A model generated the notes under the pieces. The model was not told the DNA's origin. It ran no database searches and saw only the letters and a program-made list of their open reading frames with translations. From assembly GCF_022788655.1 (NCBI RefSeq), contig NZ_CP084951.1, forward strand, positions 310,001-374,000: a DNA stretch of 64,000 nucleotides, given 5' to 3'. Both the position numbers and the translations under genes were made by a program. Within the stretch, counting starts at the first letter, position 1, and every line of letters starts with the position of its first letter. Positions 34,055-42,950 of this stretch are shown in pieces. The stretch is from Sulfitobacter indolifex (GTDB lineage Bacteria > Pseudomonadota > Alphaproteobacteria > Rhodobacterales > Rhodobacteraceae).

Positions 34055-35791
34055 TTGGATGTAGCCTCGCCGGCCATACAGCTGGTGATTGTGACAGCCA
34101 CGCTCGTCACCGGGTTGGGCGTTTGGGTGCGTGGGCATAGCAGCCTGCCCGGCAAACATTGGTTCCTTTCGGCCATTGTTGCCATGGACCTTTGGCTGCT
34201 TTCGGTCGGGATCGAACTCTCTGCCCCTTCAGCCACCTGCGCCTTTGCGATCAGCCGATGGTCTTGGATCGGCTTTGTCCTGCTGCCGACCTTCTGGGCT
34301 TTCTTTCTGTACGAATACGCGCTTGGGGCCAAAGTGCCACGCTGGCTGGTGCCTCTGGGTGTTGTTATAGCGCCTGCGTTAATCACATCCGCCGCGGTGA
34401 CGACGGACTGGCACCAGAAATTTTACGGACCAGAGACCAAATGGTTAACCGGGGAGGATGGCTCTTTCGTCCTGTCAGACCATGGTCCGCTGTTCTTTGT
34501 GGCGATCACATATCTCTATATGGTGATCATGGCGGCAGCGGTTGTAGCAGGGAGCGCAGTTCGGACGGCCAACCCCGCGGTGCGCAGTTTCTTTCACAAG
34601 CTTTTTGCAGCGACGCTCATTCCGATGGTCGCCAATCTGGCCTATATTCTGGGTGGGTTTACGCTTTTTGACACCGACCCCACGCCATTCTCCTTTGCCC
34701 TGTCACTGACGCTTGTGGTTTGGCTGGTGGCCGACAATCGCTGGATCGATGTCAGCGCAATCGCGCGGGAGCTATTGTTTTACAACAGCACCGACCCCGT
34801 CTTTGTAATTGACCCAGCGGGGGCGGCGATTGAAACGAACCCCGCGGCGGCAGAGTTGCTGCGCAAAGAGGCGGAGCCTGTCCCGCTCCTGCGCGATTTT
34901 GGAGAGTTGGGTCCCATTGTACGCTACCTCGCGGCACGGGGATGCCTGCCGGATGTGACCGACATTCAGCTGGGCCGCCGCCATTTTGCGGTTCGCGCTC
35001 ATGCGATTTCATTGGGTGAGGGGCAAAAACAGGTTGGCTGGGCAGTCGCGCTTTTGGATGTGACCGTGCAGAAAATCGCCGCACAAAAAGCGATCGCTGC
35101 CGAGCAGATGCAGGCGCAATTCCTTGCCACGGTTAGCCACGAACTGCGGACCCCGCTGACGGTGATCAATGGGGCTCTTGGCCTGTTGTCTCAAGGCGGG
35201 ACAAAGGTAAACGACGCGCAAAAAGCCCGCCTGATTGGGCGGGCGACCAGCAGCTCTGACACGCTAACGAAACTTGTGAATGATCTGATTGATACCCAAA
35301 GCCTGAGCAGCGCGCAGTTCAGCATGGCGCTGGAACCTTGCGCCCTTGGCCCCATGGTGCAAAGTGCGGTGGCGCGCGCCGAAAGCCTGCAGCCCGACAA
35401 ATGTATCCGCTTTTCCTGCGACCTCCCTGAGGTTGCACTTGTTGTGCAAGCGGATGCCGAGCGGATGGCCCAGGCTTTGGACAATGTGCTTTCTAACGCT
35501 GTGAAGTTCTCTTTGCCGGGTGGGCTGGTCGAGATCAGTTTGCAGCAGCACAAGGCCATGGCGGAAGTGACTGTAACCGATAGCGGCTGTGGCATCCCAC
35601 CGGGAGCTGAGGATCAAGTTTTCGCGCCCTTTTCGCAGATCGATAGCTCCGACACAAAAACCGCCTATGGCAGTGGGCTGGGCCTGCATATCACCCGGCA
35701 AATCTTGGACCGTCACAGCGGCCATGTCCGCTATGTCAGCGCGCCGGGTGTCGGCACGACTTTCACGATTGCGTTGCCATTAGCCCCCTAA
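34055..35791 (+). CDS. Histidine kinase with N-terminal seven-helix membrane region
   Basis: A 578-residue membrane kinase. Residues 1-230 hold about seven hydrophobic helices of the 'histidine kinase N-terminal 7TM' type (AIQLVIVTATLVTGLGVWV, WIGFVLLPTFWAFFLYEYAL, FFVAITYLYMVIMAAAVVAG). A PAS-like segment follows (FVIDPAGAAIETNPAAAELL, about 247-350), then the H-box FLATVSHELRTPLTVINGALGLL (His362), the N-box ALDNVLSNAVKFS and GCGIPP/GSGLGL ATP-binding boxes. The only start available in frame is TTG at 34055 (the ATG overlapping it is in another frame). No response regulator is adjacent; signal unknown. Confidence 0.9.
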   Translation: MDVASPAIQLVIVTATLVTGLGVWVRGHSSLPGKHWFLSAIVAMDLWLLSVGIELSAPSATCAFAISRWSWIGFVLLPTFWAFFLYEYALGAKVPRWLVPLGVVIAPALITSAAVTTDWHQKFYGPETKWLTGEDGSFVLSDHGPLFFVAITYLYMVIMAAAVVAGSAVRTANPAVRSFFHKLFAATLIPMVANLAYILGGFTLFDTDPTPFSFALSLTLVVWLVADNRWIDVSAIARELLFYNSTDPVFVIDPAGAAIETNPAAAELLRKEAEPVPLLRDFGELGPIVRYLAARGCLPDVTDIQLGRRHFAVRAHAISLGEGQKQVGWAVALLDVTVQKIAAQKAIAAEQMQAQFLATVSHELRTPLTVINGALGLLSQGGTKVNDAQKARLIGRATSSSDTLTKLVNDLIDTQSLSSAQFSMALEPCALGPMVQSAVARAESLQPDKCIRFSCDLPEVALVVQADAERMAQALDNVLSNAVKFSLPGGLVEISLQQHKAMAEVTVTDSGCGIPPGAEDQVFAPFSQIDSSDTKTAYGSGLGLHITRQILDRHSGHVRYVSAPGVGTTFTIALPLAP

Positions 35792-35796
35792 CGCAG

Positions 35797-35824
35797 ACCG
35801 CCCGGCCATTTCGGGCCGGGCGGT
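35797..35824. terminator. Strong hairpin between convergent kinase and amt genes
   Basis: ACCGCCCGGCC (35797-35807), loop ATTTCG, GGCCGGGCGGT (35814-35824), followed by GTTATGTCTT on the plus strand. Likely terminator for the kinase gene and possibly for amt. Confidence 0.65.
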
Positions 35825-35852
35825 GTTATGTCTTACGTTTGGCGCGGGCGTC

Positions 35853-37160
35853 TTAGCCTTTGGCAAACTCGGGGTAGGCTTCCATCCCCAGCTCCGACAT
35901 ATCCAGCCCGGTGATCTCGGCTTCTTCGCTGACGCGGATGCCTGAGACGGCTTTGATGATCATCCAGACGACAAGGCTGACCACGAAGACGAAGATGCCC
36001 ACTGCGGCAAAGCCGGTGATCTGTGTGACGAAGGATGTGCCTTCGGTGTAGACCGGCACAACCAGTGTGCCCCAGAAGCCAGCGATCAGGTGAACCGGGA
36101 TCGCACCGACCACGTCATCGATCTTGAACTTGTCGAGCATCGGCACGGTCAGTACCACGATGACACCGCCCACAGCACCGATCCAAAGCGCGCCGAACAA
36201 CGTCGGGTCAAGCGGCCCCGCGGTGATTGAGACAAGACCCGCCAGCGCGCCGTTGAGCACCATGGTCAGGTCGACCTTTTTATAAAGCACCTGAGTCAGG
36301 ATCAGCGCGGCAACAGCGCCGGCTGCGGCAGCCATGTTGGTGTTGGCAAAGATCTGCGCCACGGCGTCCACGTCTTCGATGGTGCCCATGGCAAGCTGTG
36401 AGGCACCGTTAAAGCCGAACCAGCCCATCCACAGGATGAACGTACCCAGAGTGGCAAGCGCAAGGTTGGAGCCCGGCATTGGCACAACGCGGCCATCCTT
36501 GGCGTATTTGCCCAAACGTGGCCCCAGTACGATGGCCCCGGCGAGGGCGGCAAAACCACCAGCGGCGTGCACGAGGGTCGAACCGGCGAAGTCGCTAAAG
36601 CCCATCGCGGAAAGGAAACCGCCGCCCCACTGCCAGGATGCTTCCATCGGGTAGATGAAGCCTGTGAGGACGACCACGAAGATCAGGAAGGGCCAGAGTT
36701 TGATCCGCTCGGCCAGCGCGCCCGAGACGATAGAGGCGGTGGTGGCGCAGAACATCAACTGAAAGAAGAAGTCGGAAGCGTTGGAATAGCCGCCTGCGTC
36801 GATCTCGGTTTTGATGTCTTTGGTTGCGAATGTGCCAAAGATGCCCTCAATGATCCAGTTGCCCTCACCGGGATACATGATGTTGTAACCGACCAGCCAA
36901 TACATAACCGCCGCGATGGCAAAGAGGCCCATGTTCTTGGTCAGCTGCGTTGTGACGTTCTTGGAGCGGACAAGCCCGGCCTCTAGCATGGCGAAACCTG
37001 CCGCCATCCAAAAGACGAGGAAGCCGCCGATCAGGAAGAGGAGCGTGTTAAAGATGAAGGTCGTATCCGCCAGCGTCGCGTATTCTGCGTCCTGTGCCAG
37101 CGCCAGCCCGGGCAGAGCGCTGACCGCCGCTGCGAGGGGAAGTATTAAGATGGGTTTCAT
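35853..37160 (-). CDS. amt: Ammonium transporter (Amt/MEP/Rh)
   Basis: A 435-residue channel with a cleavable N-terminal hydrophobic segment (LPLAAAVSALPGLALAQ) and about eleven membrane helices. Family signatures: FMAAGFAMLEAGLVRSKNV-type FWMAAGFAMLEAGLVRSKN, DFAGSTLVHAAGGFAALAGAIVLGPRLG (conserved Asp and pore His) and the C-terminal SEEAEITGLDMSELGMEAYPEF tail that regulates gating. It imports ammonium. No glnK/glnB gene lies next to it. The ATG at 37160 follows ACAGGAAA. A sigma-54-like promoter and dyads lie upstream, consistent with nitrogen control. Confidence 0.95.
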   Translation of the reverse strand: MKPILILPLAAAVSALPGLALAQDAEYATLADTTFIFNTLLFLIGGFLVFWMAAGFAMLEAGLVRSKNVTTQLTKNMGLFAIAAVMYWLVGYNIMYPGEGNWIIEGIFGTFATKDIKTEIDAGGYSNASDFFFQLMFCATTASIVSGALAERIKLWPFLIFVVVLTGFIYPMEASWQWGGGFLSAMGFSDFAGSTLVHAAGGFAALAGAIVLGPRLGKYAKDGRVVPMPGSNLALATLGTFILWMGWFGFNGASQLAMGTIEDVDAVAQIFANTNMAAAAGAVAALILTQVLYKKVDLTMVLNGALAGLVSITAGPLDPTLFGALWIGAVGGVIVVLTVPMLDKFKIDDVVGAIPVHLIAGFWGTLVVPVYTEGTSFVTQITGFAAVGIFVFVVSLVVWMIIKAVSGIRVSEEAEITGLDMSELGMEAYPEFAKG

Positions 37161-37265
37161 ATGGTCGTTTCCTGTCTGCGGGTCCGAATGCGTGCTTACC
37201 GAAGTGGGCGGTTGCCCGTGCAGCATGAGAAAACGAGGAATCAGGCGCTCTTGGACAGGTTTGCT

Positions 37266-37281
37266 TGCCAAATTTGCGCCA
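37266..37281 (-). promoter_or_regulatory. Candidate sigma-54 (RpoN) promoter for amt
   Basis: Read on the minus strand the site is TGGCGC-AAATT-TGGCA, which keeps the GG and GC elements of the consensus TGGCAC-N5-TTGCA at correct spacing. Transcription would begin about 95 bases before the amt ATG. Two mismatches, so tentative. Confidence 0.45.
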
Positions 37282-37363
37282 ATCATTGGCATCGTCGCTT
37301 AAAAAGCGGGCGCCGGTTGGAATCTGCTTATAAATTAATCAGACATTTGACGCCGATTGCGCG

Positions 37364-37398
37364 TTGCAGCGCTAAACAATCCGCTGCAAGCAGTTTAG
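37364..37398. promoter_or_regulatory. Nested inverted repeats in the amt/PBP1A intergenic region
   Basis: TTGCAGCG (37364-37371) pairs with CGCTGCAA (37382-37389) over a 10-base spacer, and CTAAAC (37372-37377) pairs with GTTTAG (37393-37398). The arms interleave, as in an operator with overlapping sites. It does not match the NtrC consensus. Confidence 0.4.
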
Positions 37399-37431
37399 AG
37401 TGTCGAAAAATCAGGCCGGGCAGGCAATTAT

Positions 37432-39690
37432 ATGACCGATAAAAACAAGCGCAAACGCCCTCTCGTGGCTGACAAACGGTATTCGGGCAAAGCCAAGCCG
37501 AAGCCCAAGGCGAGCGCGCAGGCCAAACCAGCCGCGCGCAAGGCGGCACCCGCGCGTCGTAAGGCGACCCGAGCCAAACGGCCTCGGCGCGGGGGGATAG
37601 TTGGCTTCTTCGCCGCACTGGCCCGTTGGTTCTGGCGTTTGATCTGGACAATTACATGGCGTGTGAGCCTTGTGGCCTTCCTCGTGTTGGCCTTGGCTGT
37701 CGGCTATATCTACACCACGATCCCGCCGCTCGAAGCGTTGCTTGATGGCCGCGCGCGCGGCTCTGTCACCATGTTGGACCGCGAAGGCGATGTCTTTGCC
37801 TGGCGCGGTGACCAGTTTGGCGGCGTGGTCTCGGCTGAATCCGTCTCCAAGCACCTCAAGAACGCGGTCATCGCCACCGAAGACCGGCGCTTCTACCGAC
37901 ACTTCGGCGTCAGCCCGCGTGGCATCGCATCGGCGGTGCGCATCAACCTCAGTGAGGGGCGCGGCCCGCTTTCGGGCCACGGCGGTTCGACCATCACGCA
38001 GCAAACGGCCAAGCTGCTGTGTTTGGGCGAACCCTATGATGCCAGCTCGGGCATGACCGAGAAAGAGTATGAGGCCGATTGCCGTAGGTCCTCCTTAAGC
38101 CGCAAAGCCAAGGAAGCGCTCTTTGCCGTGGCGATGGAGCTGAAATACTCCAAGAACGACATTCTCTCGATCTACCTCAACCGTGCCTATATGGGCGGTG
38201 GTGCTTTTGGTGCCGAGGCTGCAGCACAGCGTTTCTTTGGCAAACCCTCGGCGGCGCTTTCCGCCTCTGAAGGTGCGATGCTGGCCGGTCTGCTGACCGC
38301 GCCCACCACGCTATCGCCCACCAACAACCTTGATCGGTCGCAAAGTCGCGCCGCCACGGTGATCCGCCTGATGGAAGAGCAGGGCTATCTGTCCGCAGCG
38401 GAGGCCGATGAAGCCATCGCCAATCCCGCACAACTCTCCGAAGCGGCCGAGGCCGAGGCCGGTGGCTACTTTGCCGATTGGGTTATGTCCTCGGGGCCAG
38501 AGTTCTTTACCCGCAACACCACCGAAGATGTCATCATCAAAACCACCCTCGACCAACGCATTCAGCGCGCCGCCGAGGACGGGCTGAAATGGATTTTTGA
38601 GAATAAGGTGAAAGACACCTCCAAGGCGCAGGCGGCGATTGTCGTCATGTCTTCGGATGGCGCCGTGCGCGCGCTGGTGGGCGGGCGCAAGACCAAGGTC
38701 GCAGGGGCGTTCAACCGTGCCACGCAAGCGATGCGTCAGACCGGGTCGGCGTTCAAACCCTTCATCTATGCCGCCGCACTCGATTTGGGCTATTCGCCCG
38801 ATGACATCATCGTCGACGAACCCTACTGCCTGAACATTCCCGGATCGGGCGAATGGTGTCCCAAGAACTACACCAAAAACTTCAAAGGTCCGGTAAGCCT
38901 GACCGACGCGCTAAAGGATTCGTTGAACATCCCGGCGGTAAAGGTCTCTGAAAGCGTTGGCCGCGAGACGGTGAGTACGGTCGCCACGCAGTTCGGCATC
39001 AAAAGCGATCTGGCCGCTGGTCCGGCGCTGGCGCTTGGCGCGTCGGAAGGCACCCTGCTTGAGATGACCGGCGCTTATGCGGGCATCCTGAACGGCGGCT
39101 CGTCGGTGACGCCGTACGGTCTGGTTGATCTGCGTCTGCTGGGCGAGACGGAACCGTTGATGGGCACCGGGGGCGGTATCAACGAGCGGGTGATTCAAGA
39201 AGATGCCGCGCGCCAGTTAGTCTATATGATGGAGAAGGTGATCTCGGAAGGGACCGGCCAGCGCGCCCAGTTTGGCGGACGGCAATTGGCCGGCAAGACC
39301 GGAACCACCTCTGCCAACAAGGACGCATGGTTCGTTGGTTTCTCGGCGGATTACGTGGCCGGTGTTTGGATGGGTTATGACGACAACACGCCGCTGACCG
39401 GGGTCACGGGCGGCGGTCTGCCCGCAGAAATCTGGCGCGAAACCATGAGCCGCGTCCATGAGGGGATGCCGCTAACCGAATTGCCAATGTTGGCCCCGGC
39501 CCCGCCAAGCAATTTCACTCAAGTGCAGCCTGAACCCCAGCCGCAACCGCAGCAACCGCAACAGCCCCAAGGCGGCAACCGAGGCGGTGGTGCTGAAAAC
39601 GTAATCGACCGGGTGTTGCGCGACATCTTTGGCGGCGGGAGCAGTGGCAGCGGCTCTGCCGCACCCGCGCCGGGCTTTCTCGACCGCTAA
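37432..39690 (+). CDS. Penicillin-binding protein 1A (bifunctional transglycosylase/transpeptidase)
   Basis: A 752-residue class A PBP. A very basic Lys/Arg/Ala-rich N-terminus (about 1-60) precedes one membrane helix (about 75-97). The GT51 domain has ATEDRRFYRHFGVSPRG (Glu150) and GGSTITQQTAK; the transpeptidase domain has TGSAFKPF (Ser439-xx-Lys442), a DSLN motif and AGKTGTTSANKDAWFVG (Lys622). The C-terminus after about residue 685 is a proline/glutamine-rich stretch (QPEPQPQPQQPQQPQ) then a Gly/Ser-rich tail. It polymerises and cross-links peptidoglycan on the outer face of the inner membrane. Start ATG at 37432. Confidence 0.95.
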   Translation: MTDKNKRKRPLVADKRYSGKAKPKPKASAQAKPAARKAAPARRKATRAKRPRRGGIVGFFAALARWFWRLIWTITWRVSLVAFLVLALAVGYIYTTIPPLEALLDGRARGSVTMLDREGDVFAWRGDQFGGVVSAESVSKHLKNAVIATEDRRFYRHFGVSPRGIASAVRINLSEGRGPLSGHGGSTITQQTAKLLCLGEPYDASSGMTEKEYEADCRRSSLSRKAKEALFAVAMELKYSKNDILSIYLNRAYMGGGAFGAEAAAQRFFGKPSAALSASEGAMLAGLLTAPTTLSPTNNLDRSQSRAATVIRLMEEQGYLSAAEADEAIANPAQLSEAAEAEAGGYFADWVMSSGPEFFTRNTTEDVIIKTTLDQRIQRAAEDGLKWIFENKVKDTSKAQAAIVVMSSDGAVRALVGGRKTKVAGAFNRATQAMRQTGSAFKPFIYAAALDLGYSPDDIIVDEPYCLNIPGSGEWCPKNYTKNFKGPVSLTDALKDSLNIPAVKVSESVGRETVSTVATQFGIKSDLAAGPALALGASEGTLLEMTGAYAGILNGGSSVTPYGLVDLRLLGETEPLMGTGGGINERVIQEDAARQLVYMMEKVISEGTGQRAQFGGRQLAGKTGTTSANKDAWFVGFSADYVAGVWMGYDDNTPLTGVTGGGLPAEIWRETMSRVHEGMPLTELPMLAPAPPSNFTQVQPEPQPQPQQPQQPQGGNRGGGAENVIDRVLRDIFGGGSSGSGSAAPAPGFLDR

Positions 39691-39817
39691 CTCGGTCGGG
39701 TGCCAGACTCTCAGAAAAGGAGGGTTGGCAATAGGTTGTTAAATTAATTATGCCTTTAAGTAAGGTATGGTGCGCGAGACAACGGTGCCGGGCTGCTGAC
39801 GGGGTCGAAAGGTATCG

Positions 39818-41554
39818 ATGCAAAGCGATGTGGTAAAAAGAGGGCTGTCAGAACTGCGCAGCGTGCGCAGCCGCAGCCGGGGTCTTTATTGGGCCGTGGC
39901 CTTGTTCAGCCTTTTCGCCAATCTGCTCATGCTCACTGGTCCGCTTTATATGCTTCAGGTCTATGACCGCGTGCTCGGCTCTGGTTCAGAGGAAACCTTG
40001 ATCGCCCTCTCGGTCCTCGTGGTCTTTCTTTATGGTGTGATGGGGGTGTTGGATTACACGCGCGGTCGGATCATGGCGCGGGTGGGCGCGCGGTTTCAAT
40101 CCGATCTCGACCGGCGGGTGTTTGACGCAGTCGTGCGTAAATCCGCCGTGGCCCCAGATGTTAAAACCAACGCAGGTCTTGCCGATCTCGAAGCTGTGCA
40201 GCGTTTAATGACCTCGCCCGTGCTGATGGCCGCATTTGATGCGCCGTGGACGCCGATTTTCTTCGCCGCGATCTTTCTGTTCCATCCGCTGCTGGGGTGG
40301 CTGGCGGTAAGCGGTGCGGTGGTGCTGGTCGCGATCACCGTGGCAAACCAAATGCTGTCGCGCGAAAGCCAAGCGCGGGCAGGCACCGCAGGGCAGGCGG
40401 CGAATGCCATGTCAGACCAGATCAGGGTTGAGGCCGAGATGGTGCAGGCCATGGGAATGCGCGATGCGGCTTTCACGCGCTGGCAGCAGGCCCGTGGCCA
40501 GGCGCTTGAGCAGCAGGTCAGGGCCACGGATGTCGGCGGAACATTCACGGCGATGACCAAGACGCTGCGGTTGTTTTTGCAATCCGCGATGCTGGGGCTT
40601 GGTGCCTGGTTGGTCTTGCAAAATCAGATGACGCCGGGTGCGATGATCGCCGGTTCTATCTTGTTGGGGCGGGCCTTGGCGCCGGTTGAATTGGCGTTGA
40701 ACCAATGGCCCGTGGTGCAACGCGGACGGGCGGGTTGGGCCAATCTCGCGCAGCTGTTGGGGGCCGTGAGGGTTGAGCCCACGCGCACCACGCTGCCCAA
40801 ACCGAAAGCCAGACTGGTTGCCAAAGCGTTGACCGTTGTCGCACCGGGCGAAAAACAGGCCGCGATAAAGTCAGTGAACTTTGTTGTAGAGCCGGGGCAG
40901 GCGGTGGGTGTCATCGGCCCCTCGGGTGCGGAGAAATCAACACTGGCCCGCACGATCACCGGCGTCTGGCAGCCTGCGGGGGGCACAATCCGTCTGGATG
41001 GGGCCGCGCTTGAGCATTACGGAAGCGAGACGCTGGGACGGCATATCGGATACCTGCCGCAGAGGGTGCAATTGTTCGACGGTACCATCGCTGAAAACAT
41101 TGCCCGGCTGTCACCCGACCCCGACGATGCAAAGGTGGTCAAAGCCGCCAAAATGGCTGCGGCCCATGAGATGATCCTCGAATTCCCTCAAGGCTATGAC
41201 ACCCCCATTCGCGCGGGCCAAATACGGCTCTCTGGGGGGCAGATGCAGCGCATCGGGCTGGCGCGCGCGCTTTATGATGACCCGGTGATTATTGTGTTGG
41301 ATGAGCCGAACTCGAACCTCGATAATGTCGGTTCTCAGGCGTTGAACCATGCGATCCGGCAGATGAAAGCCAGCGGGCGCTCGGTGTTGATCATGGCGCA
41401 CCGCCCGGCGGCCATTCAGGAATGTGACACGCTCTTGGTGCTCGACAACGGTATGCGCAAAGCCTTTGGCCCCAAGGACGAAGTGCTGGCCGAAATGGTG
41501 CAGAACCACCGCGAAATCAAACAGGCGCCCGCGCATTCCGGGGGGGTGGCATGA
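39818..41554 (+). CDS. Type I secretion ABC transporter (PrtD-like) with altered Walker A
   Basis: A 578-residue half-transporter: about six membrane helices (ALFSLFANLLMLTGPLYMLQVYDRVLGSGS is the PrtD/LapB-type start), then a nucleotide-binding domain. Q-loop LPQRVQLF, signature LSGGQMQR, Walker B VIIVLDEPNSNLD and H-loop MAHRP are intact. The Walker A reads GPSGAEKST: residue 372 is Glu (GAG, 40931-40933) where GxxGxGK[ST] requires Gly. One base change (40932) would restore it. If real, ATP binding should fail or be poor. The gene overlaps the adaptor gene by ATGA. No RTX substrate or TolC is nearby. Confidence 0.92.
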   Translation: MQSDVVKRGLSELRSVRSRSRGLYWAVALFSLFANLLMLTGPLYMLQVYDRVLGSGSEETLIALSVLVVFLYGVMGVLDYTRGRIMARVGARFQSDLDRRVFDAVVRKSAVAPDVKTNAGLADLEAVQRLMTSPVLMAAFDAPWTPIFFAAIFLFHPLLGWLAVSGAVVLVAITVANQMLSRESQARAGTAGQAANAMSDQIRVEAEMVQAMGMRDAAFTRWQQARGQALEQQVRATDVGGTFTAMTKTLRLFLQSAMLGLGAWLVLQNQMTPGAMIAGSILLGRALAPVELALNQWPVVQRGRAGWANLAQLLGAVRVEPTRTTLPKPKARLVAKALTVVAPGEKQAAIKSVNFVVEPGQAVGVIGPSGAEKSTLARTITGVWQPAGGTIRLDGAALEHYGSETLGRHIGYLPQRVQLFDGTIAENIARLSPDPDDAKVVKAAKMAAAHEMILEFPQGYDTPIRAGQIRLSGGQMQRIGLARALYDDPVIIVLDEPNSNLDNVGSQALNHAIRQMKASGRSVLIMAHRPAAIQECDTLLVLDNGMRKAFGPKDEVLAEMVQNHREIKQAPAHSGGVA

Positions 41555-42861
41555 GCGATCAGTCTGACAAACGTTGGTCGGCAACACGGCCCTTGATCCT
41601 TGGGTTTCTGGGGCTGTTCGTGCTTTTTGGTGGGTTCGGCACATGGGCCATGACCAGTCAAATCACTGGGGCTGTGGTCGCGTCAGGCCGGATCGAAGTC
41701 GACCGAAATCGGCAGATCGTGCAGCATGAAACGGGCGGCGTGGTGGCAAAAATCTTGGTGGATGAAGGCGATAGCGTCGCCGCTGGGGATGTTTTGTTGC
41801 AGCTTGACGCAGAGCAGTTGACCTCGCAGTTGGCCATCATTGAGGGGCAACTTTATGAGCTCATGGCCCGCCGGGGACGTTTGGAAGCGCAGCGTGACGA
41901 AGCCGAAGAAGTTGTCTTTGACAAAGAGTTGAACGCCGCGGCGTCTGCAAACCCGGATGTGCAGGAACTGGTGGATGGCCAGCGCAACCTGTTCGACGCG
42001 CGCCGCGTCAGCGTGGCCCAAGAGCTTGAGCAATTGGGCAAACGCCGGGCGCAGATCAATGCGCAGATACGCGGGGTCGATGCGCAGGAAACGGCGCTTG
42101 CCCGGCAGTTGGAACTGATCGAAGAAGAGTTGGGCAATCAGCAGTCGCTGCTGGATCGCGGGCTGACGCAAGCCTCTGCCGTCTTGAACCTGCAACGCGA
42201 ACAAGCCCGGCTTCGCGGGCAGATCGGCGAACTCTCAGCGCAAAAGGCGCAGTCGCAGGAACGCGTGACAGAGATCGATATTGAGCGGCTCAAGCTGCGC
42301 TCGGCCGGCCGCGAAGAGGCGATTACCCAACTCCGGGATCTGCGTTATCGAGAATTGGAGATCGCCGAACAGCGCCGCGCGCTTAAGGGTGAAATCGACC
42401 GGCTCTATATTCGCGCACCGGTGTCAGGGGTGATCTATGCCATGCAGGTGCAGACCCCACGCTCGGTCGTGCGCGCGGCGGAGCCGTTGATGTACCTCGT
42501 CCCCCAAGATCGCCCGCTGATCATCGCCTCACGGGTGCAAACAATTCATATTGATCAAGTCGCCGTCGGGCAGGAAGTGAACCTGCGCCTGTCCGCTTTG
42601 AACCAACGCACCACGCCGGAATTGGTGGGGAAAGTCTTGCAGGTTTCAGCAGATTCCATTGAAGATGACGCCACTGGCCAGACCTACTACCGCGCCGAGA
42701 TTGCGCTTAACCCCGGCGAGACGGACAAACTGGAAGAGGGCACGATCCTGCTCCCCGGCATGCCCGTAGAGGCGTTCATCCGAACCGGCGAACGTACTCC
42801 CATGGCCTATCTTCTCAAGCCGATGGCAGATTATTTTGCCCGTGCTTTCCGGGAAAGCTGA
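41551..42861 (+). CDS. HlyD-family type I secretion periplasmic adaptor
   Basis: A 436-residue membrane-fusion protein of the PrtE/HlyD type. One N-terminal membrane helix (ILGFLGLFVLFGGFGTWAM), a lipoyl half (RNRQIVQHETGGVVAKILVDEGDSVAAGDVLLQLD), a long coiled coil (about residues 95-275, full of Leu/Gln/Glu/Arg heptads), then the second lipoyl half and beta-barrel (LYIRAPVSGVIYAMQVQTPRSVVRAAEPLMYLVP). It links the inner-membrane ATPase to an outer-membrane TolC-type protein. Starts with ATGA overlap on the ATPase gene; the two form an operon. Confidence 0.93.
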   Translation: MSDQSDKRWSATRPLILGFLGLFVLFGGFGTWAMTSQITGAVVASGRIEVDRNRQIVQHETGGVVAKILVDEGDSVAAGDVLLQLDAEQLTSQLAIIEGQLYELMARRGRLEAQRDEAEEVVFDKELNAAASANPDVQELVDGQRNLFDARRVSVAQELEQLGKRRAQINAQIRGVDAQETALARQLELIEEELGNQQSLLDRGLTQASAVLNLQREQARLRGQIGELSAQKAQSQERVTEIDIERLKLRSAGREEAITQLRDLRYRELEIAEQRRALKGEIDRLYIRAPVSGVIYAMQVQTPRSVVRAAEPLMYLVPQDRPLIIASRVQTIHIDQVAVGQEVNLRLSALNQRTTPELVGKVLQVSADSIEDDATGQTYYRAEIALNPGETDKLEEGTILLPGMPVEAFIRTGERTPMAYLLKPMADYFARAFRES

Positions 42862-42950
42862 GACACTGGGCTGGGGGATCGGCAAAGGGGCTTTTCCTCG
42901 GGGCGGCGGGCGGTTAGCGTCCGGTTAAACTCTAGCCAAAGGAAACCGCC

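Noticed and set aside
39527..39575. Tandem-looking CCGCAA/CAACAG repeats as a possible DNA repeat array
   Set aside because: It is the coding sequence of the PBP1A Pro/Gln tail; no unit-exact array.
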